The notes beneath the pieces are model-generated. The model saw nothing but the letters and a program-made list of their open reading frames with translations. It did no database searches and was not told where the DNA came from. Shown here one piece after another: positions 49,556-58,476 of a DNA stretch of 64,000 nucleotides (position 1 is its first letter; every line of letters starts with the position of its first letter). The DNA is taken from NCBI GenBank assembly GCA_001295775.1, contig LJIA01000005.1, forward strand, positions 124,001-188,000, in the 5' to 3' direction. Position numbers and translations under genes: made by a program. Source of the DNA: a beta proteobacterium AAP99. GTDB taxonomy: Bacteria; Pseudomonadota; Gammaproteobacteria; Burkholderiales; Burkholderiaceae_C.

Positions 49556-50878
49556 TCAGCTCTTCATGTCGTGATGCGGTGTTTTCGGCAGTTCCGGCGG
49601 CAAGCTGAGCTCGACCACGAAGCCACGGTTGGCCACGGGCAGCTCCACCCGGCCGCCATGGGCCTGTGCCACCAGATCGGCCAGCGCCAGACCCAGGCCG
49701 ATGTCCGTGGCGGGCGTGCCGCCTTCCAGTGCCAGACGCAGATCCTGCCAGCGCAGGGCATCCACACCGGGGCCGTTGTCGGAGAGGCGCACGAGCTGCT
49801 CGCTCGGCGTCTCCACGTGCAGCTCCGTCGCCCCGTGGCGCACCGCGTTGTCCAGCAGATTGATCAGGGCCGCGGCAAGCAAGTCCGGGTCTGCATTCAC
49901 GAGCAGCGCCCCTTCGGCTACACGCACGTTCAGCCCGTCGACCGGGATGCGGCGCATCAGCTCCTTGAGGTTCACGCTCTGGCGTTTCAAGCCCACGCCG
50001 CTGCGGAACAGCGTGAGAATGGCCGTGACCACATGCGAGAGGCGCCCGGCGGCCTGCCGCACCTGCTGCAGGCGCTCGGTCAGGTCCGGCGGGCTGGTCT
50101 TGAGCGCCACGGCGAGCTGCGCATCCATGCCGGCCAGCGGTGTGCGCAGCGCGTGGGCCGCGTGGGCGGCGAACGCTCGCTCCTGCGCGACGCGGCGTGC
50201 AAGGCGTGCGGTCAGCTCATCCACGGCATCGTGCACGGGCTGAAGCTCCTCGCGCTCGGCCGCGCCCAGCGTGGCCTTGGGGTCCAGCGGGTCATGCAGC
50301 GTCAGGCGTGCCGACAGGCGCTGCAGGGGCTGCAGCTCGCGCCGCACCACGATCCGCAGCCACACGAGTGCCAGCAGCACCATGGCCACCGCCGCCAGAC
50401 CCGTGTTCAGCGCAATCTCGGTCTGTGCTTCCACCCGCTCCGCATGAGTCTGGGCCACGTAGAGCATCCGGCCTTCATGGCCCAGCGTGCTGCCATGGAT
50501 GCGCCAGAGGCCGACATCAAAGAAGCCGGCCGTGGACGTGGCGCGGTAGGGCTCGTGCGGCGCGGCGCTGGAATGCGCGAGCACCCTCGCCGGCCCGGCG
50601 CCGGCGTACTCGACCACCTGCCAGGCGAAGCGCCCGCTTTCGTCGATGCCATCCGTGGCCTTGTCCAGGCGCAACTGGAGCGTGGGGTCGGTGAGGGTGC
50701 GTTCGTCGGCCAACAGGACGGCCAGCACGCGGCTGGAAGACTGCAGCGAGTCGTCCAGCAGTTCATGGACCTCGCCCTGCACGGCCAGCCAGACGGCCAG
50801 ACCCACCGTCGCACTGACCAGCAGCGCGTGCAGGCCCAGCATGCGGCTGAAGGCGCTGCGGATCGACAGGGTCTTCAT
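49556..50878 (-). CDS. PmrB/QseC-like sensor histidine kinase
   Basis: This 440-aa kinase has two membrane segments (about 14-34 and 157-178) around a periplasmic domain of about 120 residues, a short HAMP-like linker, and the H-box AAHALRTPLAG with His242. The more common form is HELRTPL, so the Ala after His is a small departure. NLLDNAVRHG, SDNGPGVD and DIGLGLALADL are the N, G1 and G2 boxes. This is the PmrB/QseC class that senses antimicrobial peptides, metals or pH. It overlaps the response regulator gene by ATGA and is followed at once by the MobA-like gene. Confidence 0.9.
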   Translation of the reverse strand: MKTLSIRSAFSRMLGLHALLVSATVGLAVWLAVQGEVHELLDDSLQSSSRVLAVLLADERTLTDPTLQLRLDKATDGIDESGRFAWQVVEYAGAGPARVLAHSSAAPHEPYRATSTAGFFDVGLWRIHGSTLGHEGRMLYVAQTHAERVEAQTEIALNTGLAAVAMVLLALVWLRIVVRRELQPLQRLSARLTLHDPLDPKATLGAAEREELQPVHDAVDELTARLARRVAQERAFAAHAAHALRTPLAGMDAQLAVALKTSPPDLTERLQQVRQAAGRLSHVVTAILTLFRSGVGLKRQSVNLKELMRRIPVDGLNVRVAEGALLVNADPDLLAAALINLLDNAVRHGATELHVETPSEQLVRLSDNGPGVDALRWQDLRLALEGGTPATDIGLGLALADLVAQAHGGRVELPVANRGFVVELSLPPELPKTPHHDMKS

Positions 50879-51540
50879 GCGCCGCCGTCCTGCATCAGCC
50901 GGTAGCCGAGGCCGCGCACGGTCTGCACGAGATCGCGGCCCAGCTTGCGGCGCAGGCTGGACACATGCACCTCCAGTGCATTGCTGGACACTTCGCCCGC
51001 ACCACCCAGCGCCAGCTGCTCCAGTTCGTCCTTGGACACGATGCGTCCAGGCCGCAGGGCCAGCGCCTCCAGCACGGCCCACTCCCGTGCGGTGAGTTCC
51101 ACCGCCTGCTCGCCCACCCTCACGCTGCGCGCACCGAGATCGATCAGTACATCGCCGCAGCGCAGCCCTGCGTCGGCCACGCCGGCCTGCCGGCGCATCA
51201 CGGCGCGCATCCGCGCACTGAGTTCTTCCGGTGCAAAGGGCTTCACGAGGTAGTCGTCCGCGCCGGCATCGAGCCCCGTGATCCGATCCGCGAGCAGATC
51301 GCGCGCGGTCAACATCAGCGCAGCAGTGCGATCGCCCTTGCTGCGCCGGCGCACCAGCCAGTCCAGTCCCGATCCGTCGGGCAGTGACCAGTCCACCAGA
51401 TAGGCGTCGAAAGCTTCGGCCAGCGGCGCGTTGGATTCAGAGAGCCGCTGCGCCCAGGTCACTGCATGCCCTTCGGCACGCAGGAAGTCGCGCAGGCCGG
51501 AGCCCAGGACAGGGTCGTCTTCGATAAGCAGCAAGCGCAT
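50875..51540 (-). CDS. PmrA/QseB-like response regulator
   Basis: This 221-aa OmpR-type regulator has a receiver domain (MRLLLIEDDPVLGSGLRDFL, phosphoacceptor in YLVDWSLPDGSG and lysine in DYLVKPFAPEEL) and a C-terminal winged helix (ELTAREWAVLEALALRPGRI and ALEVHVSSLRRKLG). It resembles PmrA/QseB. It is the first gene of the leftward run and is divergent from eptA. A PmrA-box-like repeat lies between the two, so it probably controls eptA and itself. Confidence 0.92.
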   Translation of the reverse strand: MRLLLIEDDPVLGSGLRDFLRAEGHAVTWAQRLSESNAPLAEAFDAYLVDWSLPDGSGLDWLVRRRSKGDRTAALMLTARDLLADRITGLDAGADDYLVKPFAPEELSARMRAVMRRQAGVADAGLRCGDVLIDLGARSVRVGEQAVELTAREWAVLEALALRPGRIVSKDELEQLALGGAGEVSSNALEVHVSSLRRKLGRDLVQTVRGLGYRLMQDGGA

Positions 51541-51611
51541 GAGGAGGTAGATGGTCTCTGCTGTGCGCCTGCCGTCGAAGGGCTCGCGCACAGCCGAATG
51601 TTCGCCGCCCG

Positions 51612-51628
51612 CTTCAGCTTCGCTTCAG
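51612..51628. promoter_or_regulatory. PmrA-box-like direct repeat (CTTCAG-N5-CTTCAG)
   Basis: Two CTTCAG hexamers are spaced by five bases in the 110-bp gap between the response regulator and eptA. The PmrA consensus YTTAAK-N5-YTTAAK differs at one position in each half. It is the most likely operator for the divergent promoters. Confidence 0.55.
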
Positions 51629-51650
51629 CTTGGCTGGGCATGCTGGGTTC

Positions 51651-53357
51651 ATGGAAAACCCTAGTATCGACGCCAAACCCGATCACTCGAAGTCGGGCGT
51701 GTCCGCCGTTGTGGGCTGGCGCCTGCAGGCGTCCGTCGAAGCCGTGATCGTCGGTCTGTGCCTGTTCTGGCTGCTGTCGGCCAACGGCGCATTCCTTGCC
51801 GGCGCGTTGAAGTCGCGCAACTGGAGCGAGCCGGCCACCTGGGCCCTGCTGGCGGCGATGGTGGCACTGGTGCTGGCGCTGCACGCCGCCATCCTGGGTC
51901 TGCTGCTCAATCGCTGGACGGTCAAGCCGCTAGGCACGGTGCTGCTGATCGGCACCTCGCTGGCTGCGTTCTACATGCAGCGCTACAGCGTGGTGCTTGA
52001 CCCATCGATGTTGCGCAACGTACTGCGCACCGACCTGCATGAAGCCGGCGAGCTGCTCTCCTGGCCCATGCTGCTGCACGTGATGCTCTATGCCGGTCTG
52101 CCCACGCTGCTGCTGTGGCGCGTGCAGATCGTTCGGCAGCCGCTTGCGCGCGCGCTGCTGCGCAGGCTCGCCTTCATCTTCATCGCCATGGTGGTGGGCG
52201 TGGTCAGCGTGCTGGCGGCGTTCCAGCCCCTGGCGTCCTTGATGCGCAACCAGAAGGAGTTGCGCTACCAGCTCACCCCGGCGAACTATCTGTATTCATT
52301 GACCAGCGTGGTGGCCGGCGATGTGCGCGGCGCCGCCCGCCCGCGCGAGCCCATCGGCCTCGATGCCAAGCCGGGGCCCAGCTGGGCACAGGCGCAACGT
52401 CCGAGACTCATCGTGCTCGTGGTGGGTGAAACAGCGCGCGCTGCGAACTGGGGATTGTCGGGCTACCAGCGCCAGACCACGCCCGAGCTGGCCAAGCTGC
52501 CGGTCATCAACTTTGCACAGGTCACAAGCTGCGGCACCAATACCGAGGTCTCCGTGCCCTGTATGTTCGCCCCGGTGGGCCGGCGCGACTATGACGAGGC
52601 CCGCATCAAGGGGCAGGAGGGCCTGCTGCATGTGCTGGCCCGCGCGGGCGCTCAGGTTCGCTGGGTGGACAACCAGTCCGGCTGCAAGGGCGTGTGCGAC
52701 GGCCTGCCCACCGATGCCGTGGCCACGCTGAACCCGCCCGGCCTGTGCGCGGACGGCCGCTGCCTGGACGAGGCGCTGTTGCCAAGCGTGGACTCGGCCA
52801 TCCAGCGCGCTGCATCCATGCAGAAGCCCGGGGTGGAAGTGCTCGTGCTGCACCAGCTGGGCAACCATGGCCCGGCCTACTTCCGCCGCTATCCGCCTGC
52901 CTTTGCCCGATTCACGCCGGCCTGCCGCGATGACGACCTGCAGCGCTGCAGTCTGGAGGAAATCCGCAACGCCTACGACAACGCGCTTCTCTACACGGAC
53001 CACCTTCTGGCCAGCGTGGTCGCGCGCCTGCAGGCGGCAAGCGAGCGCGTGGATACCGCCATGTACTACGTGTCGGACCATGGCGAGTCTCTCGGTGAGA
53101 ACCGTCTTTTCCTGCACGGCATGCCCTATGCGATCGCCCCGGAAGTGCAAAAGCGGGTACCGATGGTCATGTGGTTCTCTGAGCGCTTCAGCAAGGACGC
53201 GGGGCTGGACACCGGCTGCGTGCGCGAGCGCGCGCAGAAGGAGGCCTTCAGCCACGATCATCTGTTTCACACCCTGCTCGGTCTGGCGGACGTGCAGACC
53301 GGGCTGTATGAGCCGAAGCTTGACGCCCTGGCCAGCTGCAGAAAGGCCGCGCCATGA
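51651..53357 (+). CDS. eptA: Lipid A phosphoethanolamine transferase (EptA/MCR family)
   Basis: This 568-aa protein moves phosphoethanolamine from phosphatidylethanolamine to lipid A on the periplasmic face, which lowers surface charge. Five membrane helices fill residues about 27-193. The catalytic domain has VVGETARAANWGLSGY (Glu ligand), CGTNTEVSVPCMF with the acceptor Thr, HQLGNHGPAYF and YYVSDHGESLGENRLFLHG (Asp and His ligands). All key residues of the family are present, so it should be active. The ATG at 51651 is preferred over a TTG at 51630. It overlaps the PAP2 gene by ATGA. Confidence 0.93.
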   Translation: MENPSIDAKPDHSKSGVSAVVGWRLQASVEAVIVGLCLFWLLSANGAFLAGALKSRNWSEPATWALLAAMVALVLALHAAILGLLLNRWTVKPLGTVLLIGTSLAAFYMQRYSVVLDPSMLRNVLRTDLHEAGELLSWPMLLHVMLYAGLPTLLLWRVQIVRQPLARALLRRLAFIFIAMVVGVVSVLAAFQPLASLMRNQKELRYQLTPANYLYSLTSVVAGDVRGAARPREPIGLDAKPGPSWAQAQRPRLIVLVVGETARAANWGLSGYQRQTTPELAKLPVINFAQVTSCGTNTEVSVPCMFAPVGRRDYDEARIKGQEGLLHVLARAGAQVRWVDNQSGCKGVCDGLPTDAVATLNPPGLCADGRCLDEALLPSVDSAIQRAASMQKPGVEVLVLHQLGNHGPAYFRRYPPAFARFTPACRDDDLQRCSLEEIRNAYDNALLYTDHLLASVVARLQAASERVDTAMYYVSDHGESLGENRLFLHGMPYAIAPEVQKRVPMVMWFSERFSKDAGLDTGCVRERAQKEAFSHDHLFHTLLGLADVQTGLYEPKLDALASCRKAAP

Positions 53358-54085
53358 GCACCGTACTCAGCGCTCCGGCAGGAAGCGGCCGCGCATGGCA
53401 ACGCCGCCTGCGGCTTGATCTGTGCATCAGTGCCGCGGCCCTGCTGCTGCTGGCTGCTTGGGACTTCAGCGGTGCCGATCTGATCGTGAGCCGCATGTTT
53501 GCCGACGCAAGCGGCTTTGCCCTGCGCGACGATGTGCTGCTCGCCCGTGTATTTCACGATGGCGGCCGCTACCTGGGCTGGGTGGTGCTGGCCGCGATGC
53601 TCTGGGTTGCCGCGCGCGCGGATGTGTACGGCAGCGCCGATACACCCCCCCGGCGCCTGCAGCTGCAATGGATCGGCGTGATGCTGGGCTGCGTCATCCT
53701 GATCGGGGTCATCAAGCGCTACAGCCTGACCAGCTGCCCCTGGGAGCTGGCGGAGTTCGGCGGGCTGGCGCACGTCGTGTCGCACTGGCTTCCCGGCGTG
53801 AGCGACGGCGGCCCCGGCGGCTGCTTCCCCTCAGGCCATGCGGTGACGGCCTTCGCCTTTCTTGGAGCCTGGCAGCTCTGGCGCCCGTGGCAGCCGCGGG
53901 CGGCCCGGACCGTGCTGCTGATCGTGCTGCTTGCCGGTGCACTCTTTGGCGCCGTGCAACTCATGCGCGGCGCGCACTACGTCAGCCACACGCTCTGGAC
54001 GGCGTGGATCTGCTGGACCCTGTGTGCACTTGCAGCGGCCTGGCTGCACCGGCACCTGCCTGAACCCGACCGGAGACCCCAATGA
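53354..54085 (+). CDS. PAP2-family membrane phosphatase
   Basis: This 243-aa protein has several membrane helices and the lipid phosphatase motifs KRYSLTSCPWELAEFGG, CFPSGHAVTAFAFL and RGAHYVSHTLWTAWICW. Members hydrolyse or transfer phosphate on lipids, for example LpxT/LpxE on lipid A, PgpB and undecaprenyl-pyrophosphatase. Because it sits between eptA and mipA with overlapping stop and start codons, a lipid A or undecaprenyl-phosphate role at the periplasmic face is plausible. Confidence 0.88.
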   Translation: MSTVLSAPAGSGRAWQRRLRLDLCISAAALLLLAAWDFSGADLIVSRMFADASGFALRDDVLLARVFHDGGRYLGWVVLAAMLWVAARADVYGSADTPPRRLQLQWIGVMLGCVILIGVIKRYSLTSCPWELAEFGGLAHVVSHWLPGVSDGGPGGCFPSGHAVTAFAFLGAWQLWRPWQPRAARTVLLIVLLAGALFGAVQLMRGAHYVSHTLWTAWICWTLCALAAAWLHRHLPEPDRRPQ

Positions 54086-55092
54086 GTTCTGCTTCGCGTG
54101 TTCTGCTTGCCAGTCTGGGCGCTCTGCTTGGATGCGCCGGCGCACAAGCGCAGGTCAGTTCGCCGGACATGCCCACACTGAACCCCAGCGGCAGCATCAG
54201 CGCTGCGGCCGCGGCCGCCGAGACCGAAAGTGAAGCGCAACGCGAAAGCGAGCGCATGCGCATGGCGATCGCCAATGCACGTCGCGACCCAGCCGGGCTG
54301 CTCGACCTGCCGCCCGACAGAGTGCAAGCTGACGACACACCCAGTTCCTTCAGCTGGCTGCTGGGTCCGGCCATCCTGAACACGCCGGCCTATTCGGGGT
54401 CAGACACCCGCAAATGGAAGGGCCGCCTGCTCGCATCGGTGCGTTGGGGGCGCTTCAGCTTCAACGGCCCGCGCGCCGGCATTGCGCGCAGCTTCTCCGA
54501 CGGCGGCTCGGAAGTCGCAGGTGCAAGCGCCTCGCTGATCGAGCGGCCGACCTTCAAGCTCAATCTTGGCCTGCGCCTGGACTCCGGCCGCAAGGCAGGC
54601 GACGACCCCAAGCTTGCCGGTCTGTCTGACATCAAGCGCCGCGTCACCTACGCCCTGGGCAGCACGCTGAACCTGACCGAGTACTGGTCCGCGACGGCCA
54701 CCCTGTCCAGCGACATCAAGAGCACCGAGACCGGCACCGTGTTCTCGCTGGGCACCGGCACCTCGCGCCGCATCGCGCCCAACTGGATCGTGGGCCTCAA
54801 TGGCTCGGTGTCCTATGCAGACAACCACTTCATGAAGATCTACTACGGCGTGCCACAGAACCTGCCGCCGGGCTCCACGCTCACGCCCTACTCGCCGTCT
54901 GCGGGTTTTCGCGATATCGGCGTCAGTGCGTCGATCCGCCATCAGCTGGGTCGCCACTGGGTGGGCTTCGGCCAGATGGGCCTCGGCTACCTGATCGGCC
55001 CGGCCGCCGAGAGCCCGCTCACTCAGCAGCGGCGCCAGGTGTCCTACATGCTGGGCGTCGCCTACAACTCCAACGCCATCACCCTGCGCTGA
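54082..55092 (+). CDS. MipA/OmpV-family outer membrane protein
   Basis: This 336-aa protein has a signal peptide (ending near GCAGAQAQ) and a beta-barrel of the MipA/OmpV type. SFSWLLGPAILNTPAYSGSD, GRFSFNGPRAGIARSF and the terminal SYMLGVAYNSNAITLR fit the family. Members interact with cell wall enzymes or with antibiotic uptake. It is the last gene of the eptA operon and overlaps the PAP2 gene by ATGA. This makes it a likely member of the same envelope stress response. Confidence 0.88.
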   Translation: MSSASRVLLASLGALLGCAGAQAQVSSPDMPTLNPSGSISAAAAAAETESEAQRESERMRMAIANARRDPAGLLDLPPDRVQADDTPSSFSWLLGPAILNTPAYSGSDTRKWKGRLLASVRWGRFSFNGPRAGIARSFSDGGSEVAGASASLIERPTFKLNLGLRLDSGRKAGDDPKLAGLSDIKRRVTYALGSTLNLTEYWSATATLSSDIKSTETGTVFSLGTGTSRRIAPNWIVGLNGSVSYADNHFMKIYYGVPQNLPPGSTLTPYSPSAGFRDIGVSASIRHQLGRHWVGFGQMGLGYLIGPAAESPLTQQRRQVSYMLGVAYNSNAITLR

Positions 55093-55104
55093 ACCCGCCG
55101 GCTC

Positions 55105-55121
55105 GTTGCCCCAGTGGCAAC
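55105..55121. terminator. Small hairpin after the eptA operon
   Basis: GTTGCC at 55105-55110 pairs with GGCAAC at 55116-55121. It is short and has no U-tract, so it is a weak terminator candidate, 13 bases after the MipA stop. Confidence 0.3.
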
Positions 55122-55241
55122 TGGCCTGCTGCCGGAACCCGGATTGGCCTCCGTGCCTACCCGGCACGCGCTGCTGCAGTCGCACAGGGTCTGCGGCCTA
55201 CACTTTCGGGCTTCATCCTTACCGCCTCACAAGGGCCCGCC

Positions 55242-57302
55242 ATGTCTGAAGCTGCACCGCTGGGCAACCCCCTGCTCGCCACCTGGTCCACCCCCTACGG
55301 CCTGCCGCCCTTCGAGCTGCTGGAGGCTGCCCACTTCCTGCCGGCCTTCGAGGCTGCATTTGCCGAGCACCGCGCCGAGCTGGACGCCATTGCCGCGAGC
55401 ACTGCCCCGGCCAGCTTCGAGAACACCATCCTCGCCCTGGAGCGCAGCGGCAAGACGCTCAAGCGCGTGGCGCATACCTTCTCCAACCTGGTCGCTTCTG
55501 AGGCCCCGGCCGCCCTGCAGGCCGTGGAGCGTGATGTCGCGCCGCGCATGGCCGCCCACAGCAATGCCAAGTACCTGAACGCCGCGCTGTTTGCGCGCAT
55601 TGATGCCCTGCAGCAGCAGCGCGACACGCTCGGCCTGGACGCCGAGAGCCTGCGCCTGCTCGGCCGCGTGCACATGGACTTCGTCATGGCCGGGGCAAAG
55701 CTGCCGGCCGACAAGCGCGCGCGCTACGCCGAAGTGACCGAGACCCTGGCCAAGCTCACGACCGAGTTCAGCCAGAACGTGCTGGCCGACGAGCAGGACT
55801 ACAAGCTCGTACTCGAGACCGATGCAGACACCGCCGGCCTGCCCGGCTGGGTGATTGATGCCGCCAGAAGCGCCGGCGAGCAGCGCGGCCTGCCCGGCAA
55901 GGCCGTCATTGCCCTCACCCGCGCCCTGTACATCGGCTTTCTGACCTTCTCCACCCGGCGCGATCTGCGCGAGCAGCTCTTCAAGGCGTGGACCTCCCGT
56001 GGTGCCGGCGCGCGCGACAACGCCGCGCTGATCCAGCGCATCATGACCCTGCGCCAGGAGCAGGCCACGCTGCACGGCTACCCCAACTACGCCGCCTACG
56101 TGCAGGCCGACATGATGGCCGGCAGCACGGACGCCGTGATGGACCTGCTGCACCGCGTCTGGGCGCCAGCCAAGGCCGCCGCGTCGCGCGACCGGCAGCA
56201 GCTCGAAGCCCTAGCCCGTGCCGACGGCATCAGCGAACTCGCCCCCTGGGACTGGCGCTACTACGCCGAGAAGGTGCGCGTGCGCGACTACGACCTCGAC
56301 GACGCCGAGATCAAGCCCTACTTCAGCCTGGAGCGCATGATCGAAGCCATGTTCGACTGCGCCCAGCGCCTGTTCGGCCTGCGCTTTGTCGAGGTGAAAG
56401 GTGTGCAGCTGTATCACCCCGACGTGCGCCTCTGGGAAGTGCGTGACGCCAAGACTGACGATCTGCGCGCCATCTTCCTGGGCGACAACTTTGCCCGGCC
56501 AACGAAGCGCGGCGGCGCCTGGATGAGCCTGTACCGCCACCAGTGCAAGCTCGACGGCGCCGTGCTGCCCATCGTCGTGAACAACAACAACTTCGCCAAG
56601 GCACCGGCCGGCCAGCCCACACTGCTGTCCTTTGACGACGTGCGCACCCTGTTCCATGAGTTCGGCCACGGCCTGCACGGCCTGCTGAGCGACGTGACCT
56701 ACGAGCGCCTGTCCTGCACGCAGGTGCTGCGCGACTTTGTGGAGCTGCCCAGCCAGCTCATGGAGCACTGGGCGCTGGAGCCGCAGGTGCTCAAGGCCCA
56801 TGCCCGCCATGTCGAGACCGGCGAGCCGATCAGCGACGCGCTGATTGCCAAGCTCAAACGCGCCCGCCGCTTCAACCAGGCCTACGACAGCGTGCAGTAC
56901 ACCGCCAGTGCGCTGGTGGACATGGCCCTGCACATGCAGACCGACTTCAGCCAGCTGGATGCCAAGGCCTTCCAGGCTGCCGAACTCGCCCGCCTGGGCA
57001 TGCCCGCCGCGATTGGCAGCCCCATGCACCACCTCGTCCACTTCCGCCACCTGTTTGCCGGCTACAGCTATGCCGCCGGCTACTACGTGTACCTGTGGGC
57101 CGAGGTGCTGGACGCAGACGCCTTTGACGCGTTTGTGGAAACGGGCGACATCTTCGATGTCAGCACCGCCGAGCGCCTGCTGGCGAACATCTACAGCGCC
57201 GGCAACCGCCAGGCCCCGCGCGAGGCCTACCGCGCCTTCCGCGGCCGCGATGCGAAGGTGGAGCCGATGTTGGCGAAGAAGGGTCTGCTCCAGGTTGCCT
57301 GA
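55242..57302 (+). CDS. prlC: M3-family oligopeptidase (oligopeptidase A)
   Basis: This 686-aa zinc metallopeptidase cleaves short peptides, including signal peptide remnants. The zinc site is TLFHEFGHGLHGLLSDV near residue 475, followed by the Glu in ELPSQLMEHWALEPQVL. SPMHHLVHFRHLFAGYSYAA is the conserved C-terminal substrate region with the family Tyr. The length matches oligopeptidase A of Escherichia coli (680 aa). It is cytoplasmic and has its own start at an ATG at 55242 after a 149-base gap. Confidence 0.95.
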   Translation: MSEAAPLGNPLLATWSTPYGLPPFELLEAAHFLPAFEAAFAEHRAELDAIAASTAPASFENTILALERSGKTLKRVAHTFSNLVASEAPAALQAVERDVAPRMAAHSNAKYLNAALFARIDALQQQRDTLGLDAESLRLLGRVHMDFVMAGAKLPADKRARYAEVTETLAKLTTEFSQNVLADEQDYKLVLETDADTAGLPGWVIDAARSAGEQRGLPGKAVIALTRALYIGFLTFSTRRDLREQLFKAWTSRGAGARDNAALIQRIMTLRQEQATLHGYPNYAAYVQADMMAGSTDAVMDLLHRVWAPAKAAASRDRQQLEALARADGISELAPWDWRYYAEKVRVRDYDLDDAEIKPYFSLERMIEAMFDCAQRLFGLRFVEVKGVQLYHPDVRLWEVRDAKTDDLRAIFLGDNFARPTKRGGAWMSLYRHQCKLDGAVLPIVVNNNNFAKAPAGQPTLLSFDDVRTLFHEFGHGLHGLLSDVTYERLSCTQVLRDFVELPSQLMEHWALEPQVLKAHARHVETGEPISDALIAKLKRARRFNQAYDSVQYTASALVDMALHMQTDFSQLDAKAFQAAELARLGMPAAIGSPMHHLVHFRHLFAGYSYAAGYYVYLWAEVLDADAFDAFVETGDIFDVSTAERLLANIYSAGNRQAPREAYRAFRGRDAKVEPMLAKKGLLQVA

Positions 57303-57310
57303 GCCTGCTC

Positions 57311-57345
57311 GCAACGCACGCCGCCGTTCACGCAGCGTGCGTTGC
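57311..57345. terminator. Hairpin between convergent prlC and the barrel gene
   Basis: A perfect 11-bp stem (57311-57321 with 57335-57345) closes a 13-base loop between the two convergent stops. There is no U-tract, so it is a moderate call. Confidence 0.5.
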
Positions 57346-57348
57346 AGC

Positions 57349-57987
57349 TCACAGCGTGTGCCGCCAGGCGAGCGTCCAGTAGGTCATGCCCGGGTTGCCG
57401 CGGCTGGGACCGAACACGTCGCTACGGCGCAGGCGGCTCTGCGTGTAGCGCACCTCTGCGCCAACGGTTTGGCTGCGTGAGATTGGCCACAAGTAGTCGA
57501 CGTTCACCGAAATGTAGGGTGACCAGCCGGCCTCGGTCCGCCCGCCGAAGCGCATGGCCGTGCGCGCCATCCCGGTGCCGATGCCCGCAGCCGGGTAGCC
57601 ACCCAGCCAGCGCACGTCAAAGTCGTACTCGGCATCTACACCGAGCGCCCGGCGCTCATAGAAATTGCCGCCCTCCGTGTTGCGCGCCGCGTGGCCACCT
57701 ACCTGCAGATGCCAGGTATCCGTGAGGGGTCGGCCCCAGCGCACCGAGGCGGCGTAGCCCGTGGTGGCCACCCACCAGTCCTGCTCGGTGGTCATGGCAC
57801 CCAGGTTGATCTGCACATAGTCCGGCCGGTCGGCGCTCGTTTGCGCCGCGGCGCACAGGTGCGTGCCCGTCAGCGCGGCTGCGGCCAGCAGCGCGGTCAA
57901 GGGTTGGAACGCCCGCAGGTTCAGCCGGATTCGCGGCTGCTTGTGCTGTGCTGCAGCGTGGCCAGCGAGAGGGTGAAGGGGATGCAT
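57349..57987 (-). CDS. Putative outer-membrane beta-barrel protein
   Basis: This 212-aa protein has a signal-like stretch (RAFQPLTALLAAAALTGTHL, cleavage near CAAAQT) and a mature part of alternating beta strands. VQINLGAMTTEQDWWVATTG starts the barrel and GMTYWTLAWRHTL ends it with a typical hydrophobic strand, although the final residue is Leu rather than Phe. The pattern resembles small 8-10 strand barrels such as lipid A modification proteins, but no family signature is clear. Its ATG at 57987 lies 67 bases inside the upstream DUF5329 gene, an unusual overlap. Confidence 0.72.
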   Translation of the reverse strand: MHPLHPLAGHAAAQHKQPRIRLNLRAFQPLTALLAAAALTGTHLCAAAQTSADRPDYVQINLGAMTTEQDWWVATTGYAASVRWGRPLTDTWHLQVGGHAARNTEGGNFYERRALGVDAEYDFDVRWLGGYPAAGIGTGMARTAMRFGGRTEAGWSPYISVNVDYLWPISRSQTVGAEVRYTQSRLRRSDVFGPSRGNPGMTYWTLAWRHTL

Positions 57988-58457
57988 GAGGAGGCTTTCT
58001 TGTTGTCGCCCGCCCACTCGCGCAAGACCTCGGCGGCGGGTCGGGTGCGGTCGCCCTGGCGGATCTCGTAGGGGCGCCCGGTGGTTGAGGAACGACTTGC
58101 ACACTGCTCGATGAACTGCTCGGCACTTTGCGCGCTTGCGCACTGCGCCGGCCACTTGCGGCGAAGGAACTCCGCCGCCTGGGCCGCGGTGTAGCTGCGG
58201 CCATTGCGAATGAAGCGCAGGTCCTTGTGCCCTTCGATCCGGCTAATCAGCGCCTCGATCTGCGCGCGCGCGGCGGCCGACGGAGCGGCAGGTGCCGGGC
58301 TGGGCGCCTGTGCGACCGCCGAGCCTGCTGCCGCGCTCAACAGTGCCCCGAACACAACGGCGTGGAAATGCCTTTCCGCTTGTCTGGCGCGGTTCTCCAG
58401 CCATTTTGGCCTGAAGAGCCGCACCCAGAGCCAGCTTCGCTTTTCAAGCCCGGGCAT
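57921..58457 (-). CDS. DUF5329-family protein
   Basis: This 178-aa protein has a signal-like segment near residues 33-52 (AVVFGALLSAAAGSAVAQA) and a mature domain containing IEALISRIEGHKDLRFIRNG, AAEFLRRKWP and QFIEQCASRSSTTGRPYEI. This pattern matches DUF5329, a family of unknown function often exported. A TTG at 58472 is an alternative start. It begins 20 bases after the ohr stop and overlaps the start of the barrel gene by 67 bases, so the three may be co-transcribed. Confidence 0.75.
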   Translation of the reverse strand: MPGLEKRSWLWVRLFRPKWLENRARQAERHFHAVVFGALLSAAAGSAVAQAPSPAPAAPSAAARAQIEALISRIEGHKDLRFIRNGRSYTAAQAAEFLRRKWPAQCASAQSAEQFIEQCASRSSTTGRPYEIRQGDRTRPAAEVLREWAGDNKKASSCIPFTLSLATLQHSTSSRESG

Positions 58458-58476
58458 CAGCCGCCTTCGCAAGCGC

